Source of the DNA: Perognathus longimembris pacificus
Taxonomy: Eukaryota; Chordata; Mammalia; Rodentia; Heteromyidae
Assembly (NCBI RefSeq): GCF_023159225.1
Contig: NC_063174.1
Location: 35,685,691-35,749,690, forward strand
Direction of reading: 5' to 3'
Length of the DNA stretch: 64,000 bases
Shown: piece after piece, positions 12,201 to 22,970 of the stretch
How the letters are laid out: each line of letters starts with the position of its first letter
How positions within the stretch are numbered: position 1 is the stretch's first letter
The notes under the pieces: model-generated
Database searches by the model: none
The model's input: the letters and a program-made list of their open reading frames with translations, nothing else
What the model was told of the DNA's origin: nothing
Program-made: the position numbers and the translations under genes

Positions 12201-12819
12201 CTTTTCCCCCTTACAGCACTCATGACAGATAGGGAAGTGGAGGCAGGAACTAGAGGGACTTGATTTGCCTATGTCAATAGCCTCTTACAGCTGACAATTG
12301 TTCCTCACACAGTCTGTCCCCTTCGAGTCTTTTGGAGCTCATCATGGGCTGGGAAGAGCCTCCCCTGAAGGGTATACCCACCACAGCTTGGAAAATCCCA
12401 CAGGAAGGCTACAGACCCGAGATACACCTGGGAGTGTGGTAGGAATCAGAACAGGAATGTGTGACATTCTTCCTAGGCAATGAGAGGAGGGGTGTCATAC
12501 ATTTATTTTAGAAAACCATCCAGACCCTGCCCTCCTTTTCTATGCATATCTATGTCCCCCATACTACTTGACTGAAGGGCAGGTGTCCTCTGGGAAAGAT
12601 TGAGGAATGCCAGTTGACCTGGGGGAGGTGTGAAGGCTCCACCTGACCCACCCAAACTGTCCCTTTCCTGTCAACAAGGCCCACAGGAAAGATTAGCATA
12701 CACTGCGCTGAGCCCTGACACCAGCCATGCCAGGCACTTATACCATGATCCAAAGCTCAGCAACCCTGCTCCCCACTCAGCCACTTGCGGGTCAGCCCCA
12801 TCCACCTAGAAAACACCCG

Positions 12820-13090
12820 GCCCTGCAACATGTTCAAATTATGGCTCCAAACAGCAGTTAGGCAAGAGTAATTAAAGGGAATGTTATCTCAGTCTCTCAT
12901 TAGCCACATAATTAGACTGCTGAAAATAATTAACATTCCTCTTGACAAAGGAAACAGAGGACCCATTAGATTCATTAGGCCAGCCTCATCAGCCTGAGGA
13001 AGGCTGAGAACTCATCGCCTCTTAGTCTGACAGGTGACACAGCCCATTGGGTCAGCCCTGGGCCAGGCTGACGCATGTGACACACCTAGT
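12820..13090. promoter_or_regulatory. Candidate enhancer with homeodomain motifs
   Basis: Repeat-free block with three TAATTA cores (12869-12874, 12909-12914, 12927-12932) and further ATTA cores. A TCF/SOX-type ACAAAGG and a MEIS-like TGACAG overlapping an E-box CAGGTG lie downstream. It would be in intron 1 of the minus-strand gene proposed at 31.4 kb. Motifs are seen; enhancer function is inferred. Confidence 0.35.
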
Positions 13091-13339
13091 GTATCTATTA
13101 CAGATAATAACAACACATACACCTATAGCATGGAGAAAAATAACTGGAAGGAAATGCAGGCCTGCGTCAGAATGGCCAAGGGCATGCAGTTGCTTCTCCC
13201 AAAGCCCTAGAAATGACAGAAAAGACATCTAGGAAGAATAAATCTATTGTAGCACTAGAAAACTGGAAGGAATTATAAGACAGAAAGCAGATGAGAAAAC
13301 ATAGAGAACTATAAAATGATAAAAAAAAATAGCAGTGAC

Positions 13340-13545
13340 CTCACATACACACATGTGACATTGTCCTAAAGAACTTGCTCTGTATTATCTCATGTAGCTC
13401 TTACAGAAGTGTTTTCAGTTGCAGAGTATAATTACCTTCCTGTGTAAATAAGAGTCAAAATGGTTGCATACTTTATTAATGTCACAGTGCTAATAAGTGG
13501 GTGGGCTGGTAGGCTAAGATTTGAACCCAGTCAGCATGATTGTGA
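13340..13545 (-). mobile_element. MIR remnant
   Basis: Antisense MIR-like order: 'attatctcatgtagctcttac', 'gcagagtataattacc', then 'aatgtcacagtgctaataagtggg' and 'aagatttgaacccag'. This is one of the better preserved MIR copies here. Confidence 0.6.
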
Positions 13546-14002
13546 ACACTGTTCACCACCCAAGAACAGCTCCCAGGTGTCCACATATGGAGCAAGCAAA
13601 TACACCCAGAGCACAGCAGAGGCTGAGACAGCAGTTAGGTAGAGAGGAGACCTGGAACAGCCAGGCTAGTTGTTCTCTCTGCAGCCTCTCCACCATGCTT
13701 GCGTCCCAGGCACTGGAATAGAGAGGCAAGGGATCACCTAGACTTACCTCTGCCACTACCCAGCAGACACATCCCACCCACCTGTCTACAACTAAGGAGC
13801 GAATGGAACTAGTTCTCATAACTAGAGAGATAACCTGAAAACCCCAAAGATACAAGGAACACAGCTCGCAGGATTTACCCAACACCAGACAAAAACCAGA
13901 GCTGTGAAACAAGACCAAGTTTATAAATGGAAGTTCTAGCTAGAAAAAGAAAACACAATTAACAGACACAACAGAATGAAAATTTTAAACTATTATTCAT
14001 GC

Positions 14003-14238
14003 CAAGGGTGGGTGGTTCATGCCTGTAATCCCAGCTATTCAAGAGGCTGAAATCAGAGGATCATGGTTCAAAGCCAATCCAGGCAGGAAAGTCCATGGAA
14101 CTCTTATTTCCAATTAGCCACCAGAAAACTGAAAGTGGACCTGTGGCTCAAAGTGGTAAACTGCTAGCCTTGAACAAAAGAGCTCAGGGAAAATGGCCAG
14201 GCCCCAAGTTCAAGCCCCATGAGCGACAGAAAAAAGAA
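14003..14238 (+). mobile_element. B1-ID SINE
   Basis: Sense B1-like monomer ('catgcctgtaatcccagctatt') plus right monomer ('ctgctagccttgaac', 'aagttcaagccccatg') with a short A-rich tail. Confidence 0.9.
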
Positions 14239-14509
14239 ATATTATTCATATCCTGAGGGACAAGCAGGGCTACTATGGCAAACAAGGCTGTTAAATAAGC
14301 TATTTTAGAAATGAAGGACATAAATTTCCTATACTCCTATATTGAACATGTATACTATCAGTATTATAAAGGTTATTATTTTTATTTATTTTCTTTTAGC
14401 TGGAAGTCAAACATAGGAGGGAGCTGATTGTTTCTCTTTTTTAATGCCTACTACAAATAGGTATTCATAAGGTTTTGGTGAGTGAACCATGTTGCAAAGC
14501 TAAAGGTAA

Positions 14510-14740
14510 GATACTGGTGGCTCACACCTGTAATCCTAGCTACTCAGAAGGCTGAGATCTGAAGGTCCAGGTTCAAAACCAGACAAAACAGACAAATCTG
14601 GGAGTGTGTTTTCTCCAATTAACCAGCAAAAAAAAAACAGATGTAGAGGTGTGGTTCAGGTGGTAGAGTGCCAGCTTTGAACAAAAAAGTTAAGCAAAAA
14701 TAAAAGGCCTGAGTTCAAGCCCCAGTACTAGCACACATGT
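14510..14740 (+). mobile_element. B1-ID SINE with CA tail
   Basis: Sense B1-like and right monomers. The right monomer ends 'ccccagtactagcacac', and this terminal CA sequence leads into the (CA)n tract at 14757. Confidence 0.9.
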
Positions 14741-14756
14741 ACGTATACATTCCATG

Positions 14757-14802
<46 letters not shown>
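14757..14802 (+). repeat. (CA)n microsatellite
   Basis: About 21 perfect CA units, just after the 3' end of the B1-ID SINE at 14510-14740. Confidence 0.95.
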
Positions 14803-14803
<1 letters not shown>

Positions 14804-15444
14804 CCAAACATGGTGAGTCCTGTCCTCTGTACTAACCTGTCTATGTGAACCATAACTTGCTGGCCCCTAAGCACACACATTTGTCTCTTCCCTCTAGTCC
14901 TCGGCTTAGAATTCCCTCCACCTGCAACGCCCAGCTCTCTCCTCTGTTGACTACATCAACCTGACCATCAAGCTCTCAAAAAATGACTCTCCAATGAGAT
15001 GAAAAAGAAAAACATTATTCTTCTTAGGAAAAGGTCCTTGCATCCAAATTAGCCCCCACAACCCCCCTTATCCCTCTTCCTTCAAACTCCTAAGACACCT
15101 TTCCTCAGTTGCCTAAGAGGCATCTTTCTTCCAGGGTTGTGGGCCAGTTCTAGGGAACTGCCCTGTGCAGGCACAATATTGCCCTTTACCTTGCAGTGAG
15201 TCCAAGTCTTGTCTCCCCCACTCTATAGTAGGCAGCTTAAAGGCCCAGAGAAGACTCTAGGCTCCTTTTTATACCTCCCCACTGTGTAATAAAGCTGAGT
15301 AGTTTGCGCAATGACACTCTTCTATGTCATTTGCATGCTTGACAAATAAGTGTTTGTTTCTCGTGACCAGGAAAAGGAAAATAATTGTGGAGATGTGGTG
15401 ATACACCTGAGCTGAGCTCAACATATCCAGGTTCTTCCACATGG

Positions 15445-15535
15445 TTGATGTTCCCCAAATGAACTTGCCTGCCTGACAAGTGCAATGCCCTAAGTTCAAA
15501 CCCCAGTTACTGCTAAAACAAACAAAAGCAAAAAG
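15445..15535 (+). mobile_element. ID monomer, partial
   Basis: Tail part of an ID unit ('cttgcctgcctgac..gtgcaatgccctaagttcaaac') ending 'ttactgctaaaacaaac'. The same tail is seen again in front of the SINE at 18112. Confidence 0.6.
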
Positions 15536-15537
15536 GG

Positions 15538-15765
15538 CCCCAGTGCCAGTGGCTCACGCCTATAATCCTAGCTACTCAAAAAGCTGAGATCTGAGGATCA
15601 CAGTTTGAAGCCAGCATGGGCAGGAAAGTCTGTGAGACTCTTACCTTCTATTAACCACCAGAAAACCAGAAGTGGTACTGTGGCTCAAGGCAGTGGAGTG
15701 CTAGCTTTGAGTGAGAGACAGCACCCAGGCCCTGAGTTCAAGCCCCATGACTAACAAAACAGACA
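15538..15765 (+). mobile_element. B1-ID SINE
   Basis: Sense B1-like monomer and right monomer ('gagtgctagctttgag', 'tgagttcaagccccatg'), directly behind the ID tail at 15445-15535. Confidence 0.9.
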
Positions 15766-16321
15766 AAGTGGATGGTGGGGATGGAAGGGAGCTAGACATG
15801 AAGAGCAAATCCAGGGAGAACAATAGCACTCATCAGATGTCTTCAGTGGATGCAAACCTTTCAGCCATGGGGCTTCTACCTGTCAAAATGTTCCTCAAAG
15901 GCATATTTCCTCCCTCCCTTTTCTTGCTTCTCAATCATTTTATTCCTTTCTCTTCCCAAGATGAGCAGTGTTGCAGGAGGCCTCCATCCTAATGCCAGAA
16001 AAGAGGGTTAAACTTTGAGGAGTATCGCTACTTAGTGTCTTCTCCAAGCATTGGTACCTGTTTTTCCCTAAGCCCTAATGTGTCACTGTCTACTTGTTAA
16101 ACCACAGCTTCAGGGTTTTATATGCTATTGGTTAAAAACAAACAAACAAACATGGTCCGGGCCATATTTTTCTCTCTGAGATGTCGCACAGCCTTTCCAG
16201 GGCAGATGTTCCATTTCCAACACCCCACTGTCATTCCCATGACCTAACTCCAGAATAACTCCCCCACTGACACAAGCACTGTTCCTCTCCTTGGGCTCAC
16301 TGCTCCAGCTGTGTGTAACCG

Positions 16322-16367
16322 TGGCCGTGTGTGTGCGTGTGCGTGTGCGTGTGCGTGTGCGTGTATG
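16322..16367 (+). repeat. (GTGTGC)n tract
   Basis: About six GTGTGC units with flanking GT: alternating purine-pyrimidine, hence Z-DNA prone. It abuts the 3' end of the antisense ID monomer at 16368. Confidence 0.9.
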
Positions 16368-16440
16368 TAATATGGGGTTTGAACTTAAGATTCTACACTT
16401 GCCTGGCAGGTGCTCGGCCACCTGACTCACACACCGTGCC
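16368..16440 (-). mobile_element. ID monomer
   Basis: Antisense tRNA-like unit: 'ggggtttgaacttaag' then 'ttgcctggcaggtgctcggccac'. Confidence 0.65.
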
Positions 16441-16767
16441 AAAATCTGGATAATTCTATTGTAATATCAAACACTTGGAAAACTGCCAATGACTTACATT
16501 CTCACAGTGCTTTTTACCTCAATAAGGCCTTCCAAGTTCATCTTACTATTCATGCATTCATCTACACGTTCATAAAGTAATTACTCATTCAGTATCTCAT
16601 TTGTGTTCCCAAGTATATACAAAGCATATAGATTCAGAGACCTCAATCCAGGGCAAAGGCAGCTAACCCACATTCTATGGTCCTGATTGGCTGCTGGCAC
16701 ACTATACACATCAGGGCACCACCTATGATAGGGCTCCAAAGAAAATTATTTTTAAAAGGAAAGGAGG

Positions 16768-16850
16768 GGGGTAGCTAAGTGGTACAGGGTTTGCCTAGCA
16801 CATTTGAGGTCTTAGTTTCCATCCTCAGCACTAGGGAAAAACAAAAGGAA
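16768..16850 (+). mobile_element. ID monomer
   Basis: Sense ID unit: 'gggtagctaagtggtacagggtttgcctagcac', 'ttccatcctcagcacta' and an A-rich tail. Confidence 0.75.
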
Positions 16851-17829
16851 AGAAAAGAAAAGAGCATGAATCAAGAAGAAGTAAGTGGCCTGGCAACCAT
16901 ATAAATTGTGCTGTTTCTCCAAACTGTTATTTAGAATGCTATTTAGTTGGTTTTGAGACCCTAATGAAAGGTCTTCATCCAATCCAAGTAGAACATTAGG
17001 AGTTTAGCAGACACCACAAATTAGTGAAGACTATTAAGAAACGCAATAAATTAGTGCAAGGCTATTAGGAAAGCATGACCGATAGGACTCGTGAGGAGGG
17101 GGCCGGGGGAGAAGCTAAGGCTGACAGACAGACATCTGCCTTGGGCAATGTCCTGCCATGATAAGAGGACACAGGAAAAGGATCCACAGTGAGCTGCGTT
17201 TCAGATGCACTAAGTTTGGACTGCCAGCCCAGGGCTGGAGACAGGCTTAGGGCTCCAGGTGGACGGAACATTGCAGAAAGAGGAGCATGTGGGGGGAGGC
17301 ACAAGGATGACATCCAGTGCTGGCAGAAGATGAGGTGCTACGAAAGGGCCTAAAGAAAGACAAGAAAGGCAGAAGGAACCCTGGGGAAGAGCCCTGGGAC
17401 ACCCAGGAAACAGAGGGAGGAGAGTGCCACAGGGCAGGGTCAACTCAAGAGGCAAGTTACACAGAGATGGAAAAGACTGGACAGCACAGAGGCCCTGGCG
17501 ACCACAATGTAGAAAGGAGGTCACTGGGGCAGTGTGGTCAGGGGACTCGAGAAATCAGCTTGTGAAGGGAAGGGAGAAAAGCGGCTAGACAAGTAAACAT
17601 GAAACAGCTGTCTTCTCCCCCTTTTCTTTCCTTCCTTTTTCCTTCTCCCTTCCTCACTTCCTTCCCTCTTCTCTTTGAAGAGATCTAAGATGTTTAAGAG
17701 CTAAAGAAGAAATCACAGCAAGAAGAGCTTGTGGATGAGCTGTTCATTGTTGGGCACACAGGATATTCTGGGGTGTTCTGAGTTTGCAGGCAGCACAGTG
17801 GGCCATACTCCAATAATCCTAAGGTACTT
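16851..17829. other. Unique non-coding sequence
   Basis: No repeat or exon is recognised apart from a short CT-rich run at about 17615-17675. Confidence 0.45.
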
Positions 17830-17885
17830 TTCCCCTCCCTGTGCCAGTTCTAGGGCTTGAACTCAGGACCTTGTGCTCTTGCTTG

Positions 17886-17923
<38 letters not shown>

Positions 17924-18078
17924 AATCAAGGATGGCTTTCTACAACTTGAGTCATACTTCCACTTCCAGCTTTTGCTGTTTTTTCGAGATAAGAGTCTCT
18001 TGAATTTGTCTGTTCTGGCTGGATTCAAACTGAGATCCTCAGATTCCAGCTTCCTGAGTAGCTAGGATTACAGGCGTG
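17830..18078 (-). mobile_element. B1-ID SINE with internal (GT)n
   Basis: Antisense right monomer interrupted by 17 GT units (17888-17921), then an antisense B1-like monomer ('gagtagctaggattacagg'). It forms an inverted pair with the sense SINE 34 bases away. Confidence 0.8.
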
Positions 18079-18111
18079 TTACTGCTAAAACAAAGGAAAG
18101 CAAAAAAGGGA

Positions 18112-18347
18112 CGCAGTACCAGTGGCTCACACCTGTAATCCTAACTACTCAGGAAGGTGAGATTCCACAATGGCAGTTTAAAGCCAGCCCAGGCAGGAAA
18201 GCTGGTGAGATTCTTATTTCCAATTATCCACCAGAAAACTGGAAGTGGCACTGTGGCTCAAGTGGTAGCGTGCTGCTTTAAGCTGAAGAGCTCAGGGACA
18301 GTGCCCTGGCCCAGAGTTCAAGCCCCATGACCAACAGAAAAAAAAAA
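18112..18347 (+). mobile_element. B1-ID SINE
   Basis: Sense B1-like and right monomers with an A tail. Its left flank carries the 'ttactgctaaaacaaa' ID tail also found before the SINE at 15538. Confidence 0.9.
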
Positions 18348-18419
18348 TCATGTGGTTTTGTTGATGGAACCCAAGACATCACACATGCCAGGCAAATGTT
18401 CTTCTACACACTGTATCCC

Positions 18420-18560
18420 CAACCCACATTGGGATTTTAATCTCCTTCACAGAGAAGAGACTTGGGCATATGAAATTAAGTATAACCTACCTAAGGTCAT
18501 ACAAATATTGTACTATGATAAGCCTGACCTAGAACACAAGCTCCCTGTTGCTAGTCCTTG
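18420..18560 (-). mobile_element. Probable MIR remnant
   Basis: Weak antisense MIR pattern: 'agagaagagacttggg', then 'taacctacctaaggtcatac' and 'agcctgacctagaacac'. Strongly diverged. Confidence 0.35.
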
Positions 18561-18777
18561 GCTATTGAAGACCAGTAGGGGAGAGACTAGGGGAAGCTCT
18601 GTGAACCCTACAGTAGGTGGGGAATTCTCCAAGTACCCAGAGGTACAATGCCTGACATTCTCTAATTCTCACATGGGGCCTGCATGAGTGTAGAATGCTG
18701 AACTGGGGGGAAAAATAAGCAAAAAGCCCATTATTATTATCTGTGTCAACTAAATGTAAATTATTTTTATGTGGCTA

Positions 18778-18862
18778 AGCTTTGCAGTGCTAGGATTTGA
18801 ACCCAGAGCTTCATGCACACCAGGCAAATACTCTACCACTGAGTTAGAGCCTCAGTCTCTTT
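18778..18862 (-). mobile_element. ID monomer
   Basis: Antisense ID unit: 'gctaggatttgaacccag' and 'ccaggcaaatactctaccactga'. Confidence 0.8.
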
Positions 18863-18902
18863 TGATATATTTTGTTGTTGTTTTGTTTTTTACTTTTGTT
18901 TT

Positions 18903-19065
18903 TGGCAGTATTGAGGTTTAAATGCAGAGTCTCGTGCTTACTAGACAGGTGCTCTACCACTTGAACCACACTTGCAACTCTTGTCATGTTTTTCTGAAAT
19001 AGTCTTGCATGTAGTCAAGCCTGGCTTTACACTTGATTGAGAGCCTCCTCTAGAGTGATGTAACT
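18903..19065 (-). mobile_element. Worn antisense ID/B1 SINE
   Basis: A tRNA-like part ('gaggtttaaatgcagagtc', 'gacaggtgctctaccacttgaa') is followed by a faint antisense B1-like part ('agtcaagcctggctttaca'). Confidence 0.55.
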
Positions 19066-19394
19066 TCAAGCCAGGATTCTGTGTAGATGCTGAATTGTTT
19101 AGGAATACCATTAGTATGTAAATTGAGGAAATATTGTACTCTATGTTCTTTGGCACTTTATCAAGAAAGGCACGTCAATTTTGATAATGACAAAACCACC
19201 AGCAGCACATTTGGAATTTAAGTCACCCACACACAAATAACCTGTATCTCATGGGTATTTGTTATTGTTTCACTCTGAGTGACTCTGTAAAGGTTTAAGC
19301 ACCTGCCTTTTTACCTTTTTACTGTGTGGTTGTGTCCAAGCAATAACATATCAGAGTACATGATACTTTTAGATTATATTGGTGGTAGATCTGT

Positions 19395-19485
19395 AATCAT
19401 AGAACTTGAGAGGCAGAGGAAGGATGATGAACAGTTCAATGCAAGTTCAATACATAGAACAGTTCAATACATAGAAAGACTGTCT

Positions 19486-19488
<3 letters not shown>
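19395..19488 (+). mobile_element. B1 monomer fragment
   Basis: Sense 7SL-like segment ('gtaatcatagaacttgagaggcagaggaag') with a local tandem duplication of 'gaacagttcaata', ending 'gactgtctcaaa' before a CA run. Confidence 0.55.

Positions 19489-19522
<34 letters not shown>
19489..19522 (+). repeat. (CA)n microsatellite
   Basis: About 17 CA units at the end of the preceding B1 fragment. Confidence 0.95.
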
Positions 19523-19527
<5 letters not shown>

Positions 19528-19531
19528 GCTA

Positions 19532-19750
19532 GGTGGCTCATGCTTATAATCCTAGCTACTCAGGAGTCTGAGATCTGAAGATCACAGGTAGAAGCCAGCC
19601 TGGGCAGAAAAGGCCTTGAGACTCTTACCTCCAACAAACTACTCAGAAAAGGCTAGGAGTGGCCTTACGGCTCAAATTGTAGAGCACTAGCCTTGAGCAA
19701 AAAAAGCTTAGGGACAGCACCTAGGTCCTGAATTCAAGTTCCAGGACTGG
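19532..19750 (+). mobile_element. B1-ID SINE
   Basis: Sense B1-like monomer ('ggtggctcatgcttataatcc') and right monomer ('gagcactagccttgagc') ending 'aagttccaggactggcg'. Confidence 0.85.

Positions 19751-19816
<66 letters not shown>
19751..19816 (+). repeat. (CG)n(CA)n microsatellite
   Basis: Four CG units are followed by about 28 CA units, growing directly from the 3' end of the preceding SINE. Confidence 0.95.
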
Positions 19817-19819
<3 letters not shown>

Positions 19820-19900
19820 GCTAGGGATGTAGCTTAATGGTACAGCATTTTTCTAGCATGTATGCATGCTCGGTCTGATCCTCAGTATTATCAAAATTAA
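19817..19900 (+). mobile_element. ID monomer
   Basis: Sense ID unit: 'ggctagggatgtagcttaat', 'tctgatcctcagtattatc' and an A-rich end. Confidence 0.75.
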
Positions 19901-20631
19901 TTTTTAAAAATTAAAGTGAATGCATATAGGCATGCATAGTATGTTTGCTTTTCAGAGTACTTAGAAGGCATTACAATTTTTTTGCTAAATAAAAGGAAGG
20001 TACCAATGCAGATCATGTGCTTTTGGAAGCAAGGAAAACTGCAGTGCAAAAAGGGCTGAGCAAAATCAGGATGAATTTGAGTGATAAATGACCAAGGAAG
20101 ACAATGGTCTGTGAGTGACACCAACAAGAAATTCCCAGATGAGTATATACATAATGTGGTCAAACTATTGGGGCTCATGAAAAACTATTCAACTGGCTGC
20201 TTTTGTGAATTTCATGTTCCTGGTTTAATGCAAATTATTACCATATTGTAGCATTTTTTCCAGCATAATAACTATAGAAAGAAAATCCCAAGTCACCTGA
20301 GGGGCCAGGGAAATGATAAATGGTTCAATATCTGGACACAGAGATGTGTTTAGAAGATGGCAAAGAAACAGGTGCCAGGCTCTATCTATGGCATATCCTC
20401 CTTAATGGATGAGAAGATGAGTAAACAGTATGTAAGAGGATGCTTAAGGATATTTATGGAAAAGGCTATGTCGTACCGAATGGTGGACAGGAAAGATAAA
20501 GAAGTGGGTGTCCCAGAGGACCTCCAATAGGTTACAATAAATATTCAAGGCTCAGAATCAGAGATGGCCTGGTTATTTAATGAGAGAAAGGTAGCCTAAA
20601 CTCTCACAGGCCTGTCCATCACTGTGTATAT
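19901..20631. other. Unique non-coding sequence
   Basis: No repeat or exon is recognised. Confidence 0.4.

Positions 20632-20680
<49 letters not shown>
20632..20680 (-). repeat. (GT)n microsatellite
   Basis: About 24 GT units attached to the 3' (left) end of the antisense SINE that follows. Confidence 0.95.
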
Positions 20681-20683
<3 letters not shown>

Positions 20684-20907
20684 CCTGAGGCTTGAATTCA
20701 AGGCCTCACACATTGGCTTGGCTTTCTTGCTCATGGCTTGTGAGCCACACTCAACCACTTGAGCCATGCCTCCAGCCAGCTTTTTGTTGGTTAATTAGTG
20801 ATGACAATTTGTAAACTTTTCTGCCCACGTTGGCTTCAAATCATGATCTCAGATAATGATCATCCTGAGTCGCTAGGATTACAAGCATCATTGGTGTCCA
20901 GTTCTGG
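20681..20907 (-). mobile_element. B1-ID SINE
   Basis: Antisense right monomer ('gaggcttgaattcaaggcc', 'accacttgagccatgcc') and antisense B1-like monomer ('gtcgctaggattacaagc'). Confidence 0.8.
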
Positions 20908-21355
20908 CTATCACTTTTCTTTTTGTTAACAAAAACAAAGTAAAAATAAAAAAGATGTGTCTTTTGCTCAAGAAGGTACAGGTGACTCATAGGTTCACTA
21001 ATCTGAGGAGACATGGAGGTAGGCAGGGAAGAAAGAGAAGAAGCAGTCTCCTATCTCATGGAAGGTCTGTCTATAATTAGAGCTCTCCTAGCCTAGCCTC
21101 TCCACTAAAATATGCAACTCTGTGTCATTGCTCCTCTTAGTTTCCTCAAATAACTAAACATAAGATGAAACACAATAGACTACCTTAGATTTCATCATTA
21201 TTACATGTCTGTATTGTTTTCAAACTTTTCTATGTTAAACCAAAACACTACCTGCTAAGAAGTAAGCCCCCCACCCCTTAAAGGACACACTAGTTTATCC
21301 CAGAGTCACAGCCCAGGAAAAAGGAAAAGCTCTGTGGTTTAAGAATCCAGTTGCA

Positions 21356-21540
21356 GGCTGGGAATGTGCTTGAGTGGTAGAGTGCTTACTTAGCGTGCAT
21401 GAAGCCCTGGGTTTGATTTCTCAGTACCACATAAACAGAAAAAGGCAGAAATGGTGCTGTGGCTCAAGTGGTAGACTTCTAGCCTTGCGCAAAACGCGAT
21501 CAGGGACAGAGCCCAGGCCCAGAGTTCAAGGTCAATTTTA
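21356..21540 (+). mobile_element. ID-dimer SINE, older copy
   Basis: Sense ID monomer with box A 'gagtggtagagtgcttactt', linker 'accacataaacagaaaaagg' and right monomer. It has 'tgagtggtag' and 'cataaacag' instead of the younger 'tagtggcaag' and 'catataca'. Confidence 0.85.
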
Positions 21541-21629
21541 TAACCAAACTAAGTGTTTAGCAAGCTTGTTTAGAATTCACCACTAACATTACATGAACAA
21601 AGTATTTCCTTGGGAAATATAAGATGAAG

Positions 21630-21885
21630 CCAGGTACCAGTGGCTCACACCTGTAATCCTAGCTACTCAGGAGGGGGAGATCTGAGGATCACCGTTCAAA
21701 GCCAGCCTGGTCAGGAAAGTCCATAAGATTCTTATTTCCAACTAATCACCAGAAAGCCTGAAGTGGATCTGTGGCTCAAATGATAGAGTGCTAGCTACCC
21801 TTGAGCAGAAAAGCTCAGGGACAGTGCCCAGGCCCTGAGTTCAAGCCCCATGACCACCACCACCACCAACAACAACAACAAAAGT
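21630..21885 (+). mobile_element. B1-ID SINE with triplet tail
   Basis: Complete sense B1-like and right monomers. The 3' end 'ccccatgaccaccac' has expanded to (CCA)n(CAA)n. Confidence 0.9.
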
Positions 21886-21892
21886 CACTCAC

Positions 21893-21982
21893 AGCTGCGA
21901 GTAGTGGCTCATACCTGTAATCCCACATTTGGAAGACTGAAGCAAGAAGACTAAGAATCCTAGGCTCAAGCTCAGCCTAGAC
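21893..21982 (+). mobile_element. B1 monomer fragment
   Basis: Sense 7SL-like start ('agtagtggctcatacctgtaat', 'atttggaagactga'), truncated after about 90 bases. Confidence 0.65.
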
Positions 21983-22341
21983 TTTTTTTTTTCCTTTAAA
22001 AAAAACACACTCATTCTTTTTAAGTCCAAAATTTAAGAAGGTGATAAAAGAAATTTGTGTCAAAATAAATTATATTTTAATGCAATATTTCAAAAATCAA
22101 GCCATAGCCAAGGATTATAACTGTAACCATAAACCATAGTCAAGGGCTATAACTACATAAAAGCCAGGGCTGGAATTAAAGGGATGTCAACGAGGCAAGT
22201 TCTGTGTAATGTAACGTTCCATGATGTCCAAAAACCTGGCCCACTCCATACCAACAACAGCTCTGTTAAGAAATGTTATATACCATCATAATCCTTGTTC
22301 TGAATCCTCAGAATTCAGAATATTTTAGAGTTTTATAATGT

Positions 22342-22550
22342 AGATGGGTGCTACTCAAGAGGTTGAGATGCGAGGATCAAAGTTCAAAGCCAGCTCAGGC
22401 AAGAAAATCCATAAGACTTTTATCTCCAATTGACCAGCAAAAATGTTGCAAGTACAAGTGTGTGGTAGAGTACCAGCCTTGAAGGAAAAAGCTAAGGGAC
22501 AGTGCCCAAGTCTTAAGTTCAAGCCCCAGTACCAGCATACACACACAAAA
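22342..22550 (+). mobile_element. B1-ID SINE, 5' truncated
   Basis: Starts inside the B1-like monomer ('gtgctactcaagaggttgag'), runs through the right monomer and ends 'taccagcatacacacac'. This is a very short CA-type tail. Confidence 0.8.
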
Positions 22551-22626
22551 AGGTAATGTAGAGCACCTATTGACATAATTCCCAGAGCAGGGGCTCCTAA
22601 ATTAACAAAATAACATTGCTATAGTG

Positions 22627-22757
22627 ACCAAAAAGCCAGAAGTGTAACTGTGGCTCAAGTGGTAGAGTGCTAGACTTCAGCAAAAAAAAAAAAAAAAAAA
22701 AAGCTCAGGAACAGAGCCCAGGCCCTGAATCTAAGCCCCAAGACTGGTACAAAACAG
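22627..22757 (+). mobile_element. Right monomer alone
   Basis: Starts at 'aaaagccagaagtgtaactg', with no ID or B1 part in front, and contains a 20-base A run after 'agacttcagc'. It ends 'ccaagactggtacaaaac', then the purine tract. Other isolated copies begin at the same point. Confidence 0.75.
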
Positions 22758-22970
22758 AAAGAAAGAGGAGGGAGGGAAAGAAGTAAGGAAGAAGAGAAAG
22801 GAAGAAAGAAAGAGAGAGTGAGAGGGAGAAAGAGAAAGAAGGAAAGAGAAAGAGAGAGAAAGAAAGAGAGAGAGAGAGAAAGAGAAAGGAAGGAAGGGAG
22901 GGAGGAAGGGAGGAAGGAAGAAAGGAAGGAAGAAGAGAGGAGAGGAAGAAAGGAAAGGAAAGGAACAGAG
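22758..22970 (+). repeat. Long polypurine tract
   Basis: More than 200 bases almost entirely of A and G (GAAA, GGAA, GAGA units). It could form triplex DNA. It begins at the 3' end of a right monomer. Confidence 0.9.
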
